This document shows, piece after piece, positions 42,896 to 50,987 of a stretch of 64,000 nucleotides of DNA. The stretch is from Haloparvum alkalitolerans (GTDB taxonomy: Archaea > Halobacteriota > Halobacteria > Halobacteriales > Haloferacaceae): NCBI RefSeq assembly GCF_050122995.1, contig NZ_JBNLIA010000004.1:248001-312000 (forward strand), written 5' to 3'. The position numbers and the translations under genes were made by a program. Under the pieces are notes generated by a model. The model made no database searches. It saw only the letters and a list, made by a program, of their open reading frames with translations, and was not told the DNA's origin. Every line of letters starts with the position of its first letter. Within the stretch, counting starts at the first letter, position 1.

Positions 42896-44089
42896 ATGTC
42901 GTCAGACGACAGCACCGACGGACCGACGCGCAGACGGTACCTCGCCTACGGCGGGGCCATCGCGACCGGCGGACTCGCGGGCTGCACCGGTGACAGTGAC
43001 GGACCGGCGGGGACGGAGTCCGCGGACCCGACCGCGACCGACGCTACCGAGACGCCGCAGACGGCGACCGAGGCCGACGGCGAGGGGGGAGACGAGGCCG
43101 CCTACGACGTGACGATGGAGCCGGTCGGGACCGTGTCGTTCGAGTCGGTCCCGGAGACGTGGTTCCCGTACACGGGCGACTACGCCGACATGGGCGTCGC
43201 GCTCGGGCAGGCGGACGGGCTCGCGGCGGTCGGCGTGAAGGCGCGGTTCGCGTCGCACCTCTACGAGGAGCTGCCGGGCGTCTCCGTCGACGAGGAGTCG
43301 CTCGTGGAGCTGTGGCAGAACGGCACCGACAAGGAGGCGTTCTACGAGCTCGACGCGGACGTCCACGTCATCGACCCGAACTTCATGGTCAACCGGCTGC
43401 AGTGGAGCCGCGACGAGGTCGCCGAGATCGACGAGAACGTCGGGCCGTTCCTCGGCAACACGATATTCTCCCACGTCTACGACTGGCACGACTACCCGTA
43501 CTACGACCTCTACGAGGCCTTCGAGAAGCTCGCGGAAGTCTTTCAGGAGCGCGAGCGGTACGAGGCGTTCGCGTCCTACCACGACGAGGTCATCGCGGAC
43601 GTGGAGTCGCGGCTCCCCGAGGACCGCCCGGACGTGGCGGTCGTCTACCCCGAGCAGGTCCCGCCGGAGTCGTACTACCCGTACCTGATCGGCGAGGGGA
43701 CCCAGTCCAAGCACTGGCGCGACCTCGGCGTCGACGACGCGCTCGCGGTCCACGGGATCACCGACGCGCAGGCCGGCGGCGCGACGATCGACTACGAGAC
43801 CCTGCTGGAGATCGATCCCGACGCGCTCGCCGTGCGCCTGCAGGGCGAGATCACCCCGGAGTACTTCGACGAGCAGATCCGCTCGCACCTGGAGTCGCAC
43901 GACGTGGCCAGCGAGCTGACCGCGGTACAGAACGACCGCGTCATCTACGGCGGCGTCACCTACCAGGGGCCGATCGTCCACCTGTTCCAACTCGAACGCG
44001 CCGCGCAGGCGCTGTACCCCGACGCGTTCGGGGGCGAGGAACTGTTCGACCGCGACCGCGTCGCCGCCATCGTCAACGGGGAGTTCTGA
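42896..44089 (+). CDS. Iron/siderophore ABC substrate-binding Tat lipoprotein
   Basis: 397 aa. N-terminus TRRRYLAYGG with twin Arg, lipobox LAGC (Cys30), then a Thr/Asp/Gly-rich linker to about residue 63. The mature region is family 8 (periplasmic Fe3+-siderophore/corrinoid binding): TVSFESVPETWFPYTGDYADMGVALGQADGLAAVG, VDVHVIDPNFM-like middle, and VRLQGEITPEYFDEQI. The single long backbone helix typical of this class separates the lobes. It is controlled by a DtxR-type box and followed immediately by an oxidoreductase, which together suggest ferric-siderophore capture. The permease and ATPase must lie elsewhere. Confidence 0.86.
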   Translation: MSSDDSTDGPTRRRYLAYGGAIATGGLAGCTGDSDGPAGTESADPTATDATETPQTATEADGEGGDEAAYDVTMEPVGTVSFESVPETWFPYTGDYADMGVALGQADGLAAVGVKARFASHLYEELPGVSVDEESLVELWQNGTDKEAFYELDADVHVIDPNFMVNRLQWSRDEVAEIDENVGPFLGNTIFSHVYDWHDYPYYDLYEAFEKLAEVFQERERYEAFASYHDEVIADVESRLPEDRPDVAVVYPEQVPPESYYPYLIGEGTQSKHWRDLGVDDALAVHGITDAQAGGATIDYETLLEIDPDALAVRLQGEITPEYFDEQIRSHLESHDVASELTAVQNDRVIYGGVTYQGPIVHLFQLERAAQALYPDAFGGEELFDRDRVAAIVNGEF

Positions 44090-44090
44090 C

Positions 44091-45011
44091 GTGAGCGACG
44101 CCGAAGCCGAGAGCGATCGGGAGGGGTCCGCCGCCGACCGTGACGTGGTGATCGTTGGCGGCGGACCGGCCGGCAGCGCGGCCGCCATCTTCACCGCGCG
44201 GTACGGCCTCGACACGCTGGTGTTCGACCGCGGCAACGCGGCGCTCCCGCGCTGTGCGTACCTGGAGAACTACCCCGGCTTCCCGGGCGGGATCCCGGTC
44301 GACGCCTTCCGCGACCTCCTCGACGAGCACGTCCGCGAGGCCGGCGCGACCATCGAGGCGGAACTGGTGGAGCGCGTCGACCGGACCGAGGAGGGGTTCG
44401 CCGTCGAGACCGACGCGGGCACGACCGTCACGGCCGAGAGCGTCGTGGCCGCCTCGTGGTACGACGGCTCCTACCTGCGCCCGCTCGACGAGGGCGACAT
44501 GTTCACGGAACAGGAGCATCACGGCGAGGTGGAGGAGCGCTTCGACCCGACCTACCCGGACGCGGACGGCCGGACGGACGTGGCGGGGCTCTACGTCGCC
44601 TCGCCCGCGGACGCCCGGAGCGCGCAGGCGGTCGTCGCCGCCGGCAACGGCGCGCACGTCGCGCGCGGCCTGATCGCGGACCGCCGGCGCGAGGCGGGAT
44701 TCTCCGGCGAGGTGGTCGACCACTACGACTGGCTCCGTCAGGACGCGGAGTTCTCGGGCGAGTGGGCCGATCGCGACCGCTGGCGCGAGTGGTTCGACAA
44801 CGAGACCGAGGGCGAGACGGACACCCCCGAACACCGCGAGCGCCGCGAGCGCTACATCGACCGCGCGTTCGAGACGCGGCGGACGCCCGAGGAGGTCGAG
44901 GAACTGGCCGAGCGCGGCCTCGAACGCTTCGTGGAGACGGTCGGCACCGACCGCGTGCTCGACGCGCTGGACGAGGAGACGATCCGCGAGCACCTCTCGG
45001 AAGCCACCTAA
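44091..45011 (+). CDS. FAD-dependent thioredoxin-reductase-like oxidoreductase
   Basis: 306 aa from GTG 44091, one base after the stop of the binding-protein gene, so translationally linked. The FAD motif VVIVGGGPAGSAAAIFTARYGLDTLVFDRG opens the protein, and GLYVASPADARSAQAVVAAGNGAHVARGLI is the second FAD contact found in TrxB-like proteins. The redox CxxC of thioredoxin reductase is absent, and the NADPH domain is reduced or lost; the C-terminal 110 residues are charged helices of unknown origin. Its operon with an iron-box-controlled binding protein suggests it reduces or processes the incoming ferric chelate. Confidence 0.82.
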   Translation: MSDAEAESDREGSAADRDVVIVGGGPAGSAAAIFTARYGLDTLVFDRGNAALPRCAYLENYPGFPGGIPVDAFRDLLDEHVREAGATIEAELVERVDRTEEGFAVETDAGTTVTAESVVAASWYDGSYLRPLDEGDMFTEQEHHGEVEERFDPTYPDADGRTDVAGLYVASPADARSAQAVVAAGNGAHVARGLIADRRREAGFSGEVVDHYDWLRQDAEFSGEWADRDRWREWFDNETEGETDTPEHRERRERYIDRAFETRRTPEEVEELAERGLERFVETVGTDRVLDALDEETIREHLSEAT

Positions 45012-45128
45012 CCCAGGTCGCGAATGCGCCCGTCACGCCGAGCCGAGTACCGCTGAAGGTCGGTCGTAGGGGCTCGTCTTTGCGCGACGTCGGCTCGGCT
45101 AAACGCCGCCTCACATCTCCGCAATCGT

Positions 45129-45150
45129 TTTGTCGTTCCATCGAGACAAA
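45129..45150. promoter_or_regulatory. Inverted repeat before DUF5518-like gene
   Basis: TTTGTC-N10-GACAAA ends 5 bp before GTG 45156. The half-sites are exact complements, and the AT-rich left half may double as a TATA element. It is a candidate operator. Confidence 0.4.
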
Positions 45151-45155
45151 CGCCC

Positions 45156-45611
45156 GTGAGTACCCTCCCTGCGGTCGTTCGCAGCCGCGCGGCGAGTAGC
45201 CGGCTGCGCGACCACGTTCGGCGTCCCGTGATCTACGGTGCGGTGGTGCAGGCGGTCGCGCTGCTCGCGTTCGTCGGCTTCGCGTCGGGAATGCGGCCCG
45301 CCGTCTTCGTGGTCGGGATGGCCGGCCCCGCGGTCGCGGCCGTGCTAACCGCACCGGACGCCGGCTGGGTCGACGCGCCGCTCGCGGGCGTCCTCGGCGG
45401 CTGCGTCTACCTGCTGTCGTTCCTGACGTACGCCGCCGCCGTCTCGGCGCAGTTCGAGTTCGTCGCCGCGACGTGGGTCTTCGCCGGCTACGTCGCGACC
45501 GCGATCACGCAGGCGATCATGCTGCTGCCCGCGTTCGTCTTCTTCGGCCTGTTCGTCGGGGGCGGGGTCGGCTACGCGAAGACCGTCTGGCGACGGCGAA
45601 GCGGGACGTGA
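45156..45611 (+). CDS. DUF5518-like membrane protein
   Basis: 151 aa from GTG 45156, four membrane helices: VIYGAVVQAVALLAFVGFASG, FVVGMAGPAVAAVLTAP, PLAGVLGGCVYLLSFLTYAAAV and an unusually long FVAATWVFAGYVATAITQAIMLLPAFVFFGLFVGGGVGYA. The glycine-rich third and fourth helices are typical of haloarchaeal DUF5518 proteins. Function unknown. Confidence 0.7.
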   Translation: MSTLPAVVRSRAASSRLRDHVRRPVIYGAVVQAVALLAFVGFASGMRPAVFVVGMAGPAVAAVLTAPDAGWVDAPLAGVLGGCVYLLSFLTYAAAVSAQFEFVAATWVFAGYVATAITQAIMLLPAFVFFGLFVGGGVGYAKTVWRRRSGT

Positions 45612-45761
45612 GGCGTCGGTCCTCTCTGAGTCCGCTCCTTCCGAGTCAGGCCCCCGAGTTCCGATCCCGACCGCCGCCCCGAAAACCGACAGACGAAAGT
45701 CCTCGGAGCCGGTAGCTGGAACAACCATCGCGCGGTCGACCGGCGACCCGCACTCCCGACC

Positions 45762-46259
45762 ATGGTCCAGCAACGCCACACCGACGAGACGGACAGGACC
45801 GGGTTCGACGAGACGACCAACTACCTGACGCGGACGCTCGCGAAGGTCGTCCCGACCGGCCTCGCACGGCGCGCGGTCGTCGTCTCCGTCGAGACGGACC
45901 GCGACACGTACGCGGTCGGCGACCCGGTCGAGATCACGGTCACCTTCCGGAACCGGCTCCCGGTGCCTGTCGAGGTCCCCACGCCCACCAGCCGGCGGTG
46001 GGGCTGGGAGGTCGACGGACTCCTGGAGGCGACCGACGAGCGTCGCTACGTCTCCGCGTCGCCGCTCACGTTCCCGTTCCGCGCCGGCGAGTCGAAGACC
46101 GCGACCGCCGTGTGGAACGGGACGATCCGGCGGAGCGAAGCTACCGGGCTGGACCGCGCCGAGCCGGTCGCACCGGGTGACCACACCGTCACCGCGTTCC
46201 TGTCGGTCGACGGCGGCCGAGCGCGGATCGAGGACTCGACGACCGTGCGGATCGAGTGA
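45762..46259 (+). CDS. BsuPI-like beta-sandwich protein
   Basis: 165 aa, no signal peptide. An N-terminal 40 residues contain YLTRTLAKVVPTGLARR, then the beta-sandwich VSVETDRDTYAVGDPVEITVTFRNRLPVPVEVPTP, FPFRAGESKTATAVWNGTIRR and GDHTVTAFLSVDGGRARIEDSTTVRIE. This strand order resembles the intracellular proteinase inhibitor BsuPI domain. Haloarchaea have several such cytoplasmic proteins of unknown role. Confidence 0.65.
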   Translation: MVQQRHTDETDRTGFDETTNYLTRTLAKVVPTGLARRAVVVSVETDRDTYAVGDPVEITVTFRNRLPVPVEVPTPTSRRWGWEVDGLLEATDERRYVSASPLTFPFRAGESKTATAVWNGTIRRSEATGLDRAEPVAPGDHTVTAFLSVDGGRARIEDSTTVRIE

Positions 46260-46295
46260 CGAAGGCTTGGCGACAGGAACCCCCTCGAGGGCGAC

Positions 46296-47675
46296 TCAGT
46301 CGGCCGGCTCGGCCGTCTCGTCGACGGCCGCGTCGCTCGTGACGCCCTCGCCGACGCCGGCGTCGCCGCCGGAGGCGGTCGCGTCGTCGCGGTGGAGGTG
46401 ACACGCCGCGTAGTGGCGGCTGTCACCGTACTCCGCATCGATCTCGTAGGCCGGCTCCTCCGTCGCGCAGACGCTCTGTTCCGCGAACGACTCGGTGAGG
46501 AGGGCCTCGGCCTCGTCCCACTCCTCGACGGAGATGTGGCCGAGCGCCTCCGCGAGCACGTCGCCCGCCTCGCCGCCCGGCTCGTCCCCGTCGAAGTAGC
46601 GCCGGCGGAGCTCCTCGCGGTTCGTCGTCTCGAACGCGCGGCGCTTCACTGCGCGCTGGAACTCGACGAGGTCGCGCCACGTCGCGTCGTCCACGTCGTA
46701 CTCCTCGGGCTGGATCAGCGACGGGCACCGCGTCCGGAACCGACAGCCGGACGGCGGGTCGATAGGCGAGGGCACGTCGCCTTTCAGCACGGCCGTGCGG
46801 CCGCCCGCCCGCGGATCCGGCGCGGGGATGGCGTCGAGGAGCGCCTGCGTGTAGGGATGGCTGGGGTTCTCGAACAGCTCCTCCTTGTCCGCGAGTTCGA
46901 CCATCTGCCCGAGGTACATCACGGCCACGCGGTCGGAGATGTGGCGGATGACGCTCAGGTCGTGCGCGATGAACAGGTAGGTGAGGTCGAACTCCTCCTG
47001 CAGGTCCCGCATCGTGTTGAGCACCTGCGCCTGGATGGAGACGTCGAGCGCGGAGACCGGTTCGTCGCAGACGATGAAGTCCGGGTTGACCGATAGCGCA
47101 CGCGCGAGGTTGACGCGCTGGCGCTGCCCGCCCGAGAACGCGTGCGGGTAGCGGTTGTAGTGCTGGGGGTCGAGCCCGACCTTCTCCAGCAGTTCCTTGG
47201 CGCGCTCCTCGCGCCCCTCCTCGTCGAGCATGTCGTGAGCCTTCATCGGCTCCTCGACGATGGGGCCCACCTTCATCCGCGGGTCCAGCGACGACTGCGG
47301 GTCCTGGAAGATCATCTGCATGTCCTTCCGCTTGGTCCGCAGCTCCTCGCCGCTCAGCTCGGTGAGGTCCTCGCCCTTGAAGTAGATGTCCCCGTCGGTC
47401 GACTCCAGCAGCTGGAGGACGGTCCGCGCGAGCGTGGACTTCCCGCAGCCGGACTCGCCGACGAGCCCGAGCGTCTCGCCCTTCTTGATGTCGAAGCTCA
47501 CGTCCTCGACGGCCTGGACGTGGGTGGGGTTGCGCTCGACGAACGGGAACTCCGTCGAGACGTCGACCCCGCCGAGGAGCCCGCTGTCGTTGTCGAAGTA
47601 CTTCTTGAGGTTGCGCACCTCGACCAGCGGCTCGCCCTCGGCCACGTCGCCGGCCGACGCCAGCTCGTCAGTCAT
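46296..47675 (-). CDS. Oligopeptide-type ABC transporter ATP-binding protein (DppF/OppF-like)
   Basis: 459 aa from ATG 47675, overlapping the previous gene by 8 bp (ATGACTGA). Walker A VGESGCGKSTLARTV, signature HAFSGGQRQRVNLARAL, Walker B FIVCDEPVSALD, switch His in LFIAHDLSVI. The C-terminal oligopeptide domain PSPIDPPSGCRFRTRCP is interrupted: the usual Cys-rich motif (Cys311, Cys317, Cys403, Cys425) holds an 80-residue helical insert between the second and third Cys. It is the last gene of a binding-protein/permease/permease/ATPase/ATPase system. Confidence 0.93.
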   Translation of the reverse strand: MTDELASAGDVAEGEPLVEVRNLKKYFDNDSGLLGGVDVSTEFPFVERNPTHVQAVEDVSFDIKKGETLGLVGESGCGKSTLARTVLQLLESTDGDIYFKGEDLTELSGEELRTKRKDMQMIFQDPQSSLDPRMKVGPIVEEPMKAHDMLDEEGREERAKELLEKVGLDPQHYNRYPHAFSGGQRQRVNLARALSVNPDFIVCDEPVSALDVSIQAQVLNTMRDLQEEFDLTYLFIAHDLSVIRHISDRVAVMYLGQMVELADKEELFENPSHPYTQALLDAIPAPDPRAGGRTAVLKGDVPSPIDPPSGCRFRTRCPSLIQPEEYDVDDATWRDLVEFQRAVKRRAFETTNREELRRRYFDGDEPGGEAGDVLAEALGHISVEEWDEAEALLTESFAEQSVCATEEPAYEIDAEYGDSRHYAACHLHRDDATASGGDAGVGEGVTSDAAVDETAEPAD

Positions 47676-48852
47676 CCGCCTCACCTCCGGTGTCCGTCAG
47701 GCCGGCGCTGAAGCCGCCGGTCGCCTCCGTCTCGAGGGGCTCGCTCGAGTCGTATCCCACGTCGAAGGCGTCGTACTTCACGCACGCGACCGTGTGCGGG
47801 CGCTCGCCCTCCTCGGTGGCGGCGTCCGCGACCGCCGCCTCGGTGGGCGCGTCCGCGTCCGCGACCGCGTCCTCGGCGACGGTCCGCGGCTCCGGGTGGA
47901 CGCGCGTACAGACCTCGCGCGCCTCCGGACACCGCGAGTGGAACCGACAGCCGGAGGGCGGGTTGATCGCTTCGGGCATGACGCCCTTGATCGGGTTCAG
48001 CTCCTCGACCGTCTCGTCGGGTCGGGGCATCGAGTCGAGCAGCGCCTGCGTGTACGGGTGTTTGGTGTCGTAGAACAGGTCGTCCACGTCCGCCTGCTCG
48101 ATGATCTCCCCGAGGTACATGACGTTGACGCGGTCGCAGATCTCCGCGACGACGCTCATGTCGTGGGTCACCCAGATGAAGGAGGTGCCGTACTTCTCCT
48201 GGAGCTCCTCGACGAGTTCGAGGATCTGCCCCTCGACGGTCACGTCGAGCGCGGTCGTCGGCTCGTCCGCTATGATCAGGTCCGGCTGGCAGGCGAGCGC
48301 CATCGCGATCAGCACGCGCTGGCGCATCCCGCCGGAGAACTGGTGGGGGTACTCGTCGTAGCGGTTCTCGGGGTCCGGGATGCCGACCTCCCGGAGCATG
48401 TCGATCGCCTCCTGCTCGGCCTCCTTCGTCGAGAGGTCCCGGTTCAGCTCGATGAACTCCCGGAGCTGGCCCCCGACGGTGAAGACGGGGTTGAGCGACT
48501 CCATGGGGTCCTGGAAGATGATGGCGATCTCGTTGCCGCGGATGTCGTCGCGCATCTCCTCCTCGGAGAGCATCTCCTCGCTGGGCTGTGGCTCGCCGTC
48601 CGGGCCTTCCTCGAGCCCGAACAGGGTCTCGCCCTTGAAGGTGATCTCGCCGTCGACGACCTCGCCCGGGCTCTCGACGAGCCGCAGGATACTGGAGGTG
48701 GCGACGGACTTCCCCGCGCCGGACTCGCCGACGAGCCCGACGATCTCGCCCTCGTGGACGTCGAAGGAGATGCCGTCGACGGCACGCACCGTGCCGTCCT
48801 CCGTGAAGAACTGCGTCTTGAGGTTCTCGACGCTGAGTAGTGGTTCGGTCAT
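47668..48852 (-). CDS. Oligopeptide-type ABC transporter ATP-binding protein (DppD/OppD-like)
   Basis: 394 aa. Walker A VGESGAGKSVATSSIL, signature HQFSGGMRQRVLIAMAL, Walker B LIIADEPTTALD, switch His in WVTHDMSVV. The C-terminal Cys motif SGCRFHSRCPEAREVC, with a later Cys in HTVACVKYD, is complete, with a long Ala/Asp-rich loop before the last Cys. Four Cys of this type are reported to hold an iron-sulfur cluster in some DppD proteins. Starts one base after the DppC stop. Confidence 0.93.
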   Translation of the reverse strand: MTEPLLSVENLKTQFFTEDGTVRAVDGISFDVHEGEIVGLVGESGAGKSVATSSILRLVESPGEVVDGEITFKGETLFGLEEGPDGEPQPSEEMLSEEEMRDDIRGNEIAIIFQDPMESLNPVFTVGGQLREFIELNRDLSTKEAEQEAIDMLREVGIPDPENRYDEYPHQFSGGMRQRVLIAMALACQPDLIIADEPTTALDVTVEGQILELVEELQEKYGTSFIWVTHDMSVVAEICDRVNVMYLGEIIEQADVDDLFYDTKHPYTQALLDSMPRPDETVEELNPIKGVMPEAINPPSGCRFHSRCPEAREVCTRVHPEPRTVAEDAVADADAPTEAAVADAATEEGERPHTVACVKYDAFDVGYDSSEPLETEATGGFSAGLTDTGGEADD

Positions 48853-48853
48853 G

Positions 48854-49843
48854 TCAGTTGTTGATCCGTGGGTCGAGTGCGTCCTGCAGGCCGTCGCCGA
48901 GGATGTTGAAGCCGACGACGGTGATCAGAATGGCCAGCCCCGGCCAGACGCTGAACGTCGGTGCGGGGAGCATGTACCCCCGCGACACCGACAGCATCTG
49001 TCCCCACGAGGGGGTGGGCGGCTGCGCGCCGAAGCCGAGGAACGAGAGGCCGGCGACGATGAGGATGCTCACGCCGACCTGCAGGGTCGCCTGCACCAGC
49101 ACCGGCGCGAAGCTGTTCGGGATGATGTGGCGCAGGATGATGTTGCGGTCCTTCACGCCCGCGGCGCGGGCGGCCTCGATGTAGTCCTCCTCGCGGATCG
49201 AGACGACCCGCGACCGGATGAGGCGGTTGAACACCGGGATCGCCGTGATCCCGACGCCGATCATCGCGAACCGGAGGTCGCGCCCGAACGCGGTCATGAA
49301 CGCGATGACCAGCACGAGGAACGGGATGGCGTAGACGGTCTCCGTGACGCGCTGGAGCACGTCGTCGATCCAGCCGCCGTAGTAGCCGGAGACCGCGCCG
49401 ATGAGGGTGCCGCCGACGAGCCCGATGCTCGTCGCCATGAAGCCGACGGTCATCGCCACGCGAGTGCCGTACACCAGCCGAGTCAGCAGGTCGCGGCCGC
49501 GGTGGTCCGTCCCGAGCGGGTGTTCGAGCACGCCCTGCCCGAACTGGTTCTCCATGCCGATGGGCGGGAGGAGCCGGCGGACCTCCTCGGGGTCCGTCTC
49601 GGGGTTGTACATGATCGCCTCCGCGATCGCGTAGTCGAAGATGTAGTAGTCGACCGCGGCGTACGCCGCCACGACCGTCATGAAGCCGACGATGTAGATC
49701 CCGATCCGGGCGGTCGTGTCGCGTTTGACCTGTGCGAGCGTGTATCTGAGCCCGACGCGGGCCTCGACCTCGCCGGCACCCTCCGCGGGCTCGTCGGCGC
49801 CCTCCGCGCTGGCGTCGTCCGTGTCTGGATTCGTGGCACCCAT
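48854..49843 (-). CDS. Dipeptide/oligopeptide ABC permease (DppC-like)
   Basis: 329 aa. An acidic N-terminal tail of about 30 residues, one helix near IVGFMTVVAAYAAVDYYI, a long extracytoplasmic loop, then HPLGTDHRGRDLLTRLVYGTRVAM and five helices. The DppC signature DHRGRDLLTRL and the EAA loop EAARAAGVKDRNIILRHIIPNSFAPV are clear. Its ATG overlaps the DppB stop by a base. Confidence 0.93.
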   Translation of the reverse strand: MGATNPDTDDASAEGADEPAEGAGEVEARVGLRYTLAQVKRDTTARIGIYIVGFMTVVAAYAAVDYYIFDYAIAEAIMYNPETDPEEVRRLLPPIGMENQFGQGVLEHPLGTDHRGRDLLTRLVYGTRVAMTVGFMATSIGLVGGTLIGAVSGYYGGWIDDVLQRVTETVYAIPFLVLVIAFMTAFGRDLRFAMIGVGITAIPVFNRLIRSRVVSIREEDYIEAARAAGVKDRNIILRHIIPNSFAPVLVQATLQVGVSILIVAGLSFLGFGAQPPTPSWGQMLSVSRGYMLPAPTFSVWPGLAILITVVGFNILGDGLQDALDPRINN

Positions 49844-50838
49844 CAGTCGTCACCGTAAGTCACGCGGGGATCGAGGTAGGCGTACGCGATGTCCGTGATG
49901 ATGACCCCCACCACGTACGCGACGCCGAACATGAACGTCGTCCCCATGATCAGCTCGTAGTCCTGGTTGTTGATCGCCGTGATGATCAGCCGGCCCATGC
50001 CCTGGATCTCGAAGACCGTCTCGGTCAGCACCGCGCCACCGAGCGCCGTCGAGAGGCCGAGGCCGACGATGGTGATCACGGGGAGCTGTGCCACCTGGAA
50101 GGCGTGCTTGCGCACGATGGTCGACTCGGGGACGCCGTACGCCCGCGCGAGCTTCACGTACTCGCCCTGCAGCGAGTCGACCATCGAGGAGCGCTCGATC
50201 CGGGTGATCTGCGCCATCTGGAGCGTTCCGAGCGCGATCATCGGCAGGAAGAGGTGGTGGGCCGACTGCCGGAGCACCTCCACCCGCGTCGCGGCGCCGC
50301 GGACGTCCACCGGGTTCGCCCACGGGAGCACCAGCCCCCGAGCGGGGAACCACCCGAGGTGGAACGCGAACACGATGATCAGCACCAGCCCGATCCAGAA
50401 CGAGGGCGTCGAGACGCCGATGAGCGAGACGAACCGGGAGATGTGGTCGGCCGGCTCGTTGCGGCGCTTCGCGGAGATGACGCCGAGCGGGATCGCCGTG
50501 ACGACGGCGAACGCGAACGCCGACAGCATGAGCAGCATAGTGACCGGGAGCCGGAGAAGGATCATCTCCAGCACCGGGCGGTCGTAGTAGATGCTCGTGC
50601 CGAGGTCGCCGGTCGCGACGCCCGAGAGGTACGCGATGAACCGCTCGTGGGCCGGCCGGTCGAGCCCGTATTTCGCCCGTATCGCCTCGACCTGTTCCTG
50701 CGCCGGCGTGGGGCCGAGCATGATCTCGACCGGGTCGCCGGGAATCTGGTTCGCGAGGAAGAACGTGATCGTGATGATCCCGATGAGCACGGGGACGGCC
50801 TGCGTGAGTCGCCACAGGCTGTATCGGAGGAGGCTCAT
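49843..50838 (-). CDS. Dipeptide/oligopeptide ABC permease (DppB-like)
   Basis: 331 aa, six helices. Begins LLRYSLWRLTQAVPVLIGIITITFFLANQIPGDPVEIMLG, the standard DppB N-terminus with the IPGDP motif; EAA loop LARAYGVPESTIVRKHAFQVAQLPVI. In minus-strand order it follows the binding-protein gene after 149 bp that include CTATTTATTTG (about 50916-50926), a TATA-like box in its direction, so the permease/ATPase genes may have their own promoter. Confidence 0.92.
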   Translation of the reverse strand: MSLLRYSLWRLTQAVPVLIGIITITFFLANQIPGDPVEIMLGPTPAQEQVEAIRAKYGLDRPAHERFIAYLSGVATGDLGTSIYYDRPVLEMILLRLPVTMLLMLSAFAFAVVTAIPLGVISAKRRNEPADHISRFVSLIGVSTPSFWIGLVLIIVFAFHLGWFPARGLVLPWANPVDVRGAATRVEVLRQSAHHLFLPMIALGTLQMAQITRIERSSMVDSLQGEYVKLARAYGVPESTIVRKHAFQVAQLPVITIVGLGLSTALGGAVLTETVFEIQGMGRLIITAINNQDYELIMGTTFMFGVAYVVGVIITDIAYAYLDPRVTYGDD

Positions 50839-50915
50839 CTAGACCACCCCATTGTGAACATGTATCATAGTCGTTGAAGTCGCTGCGGCTGTCGGACTGT
50901 CGCAAATCCGCAAAT

Positions 50916-50926
50916 AAATAGGTTGC
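50916..50926 (-). promoter_or_regulatory. Possible separate promoter for the permease/ATPase genes
   Basis: On the minus strand CTATTTATTTG lies about 80 nt upstream of the DppB-like ATG, after the binding-protein stop. It would allow the membrane genes to be expressed separately from the abundant binding protein. Confidence 0.4.
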
Positions 50927-50987
50927 TTTTCGGTTCCCGCGAAATCGGCGGGAAAGAGCCGGAAACCGGGAAACGTCGCCGTCGCGA

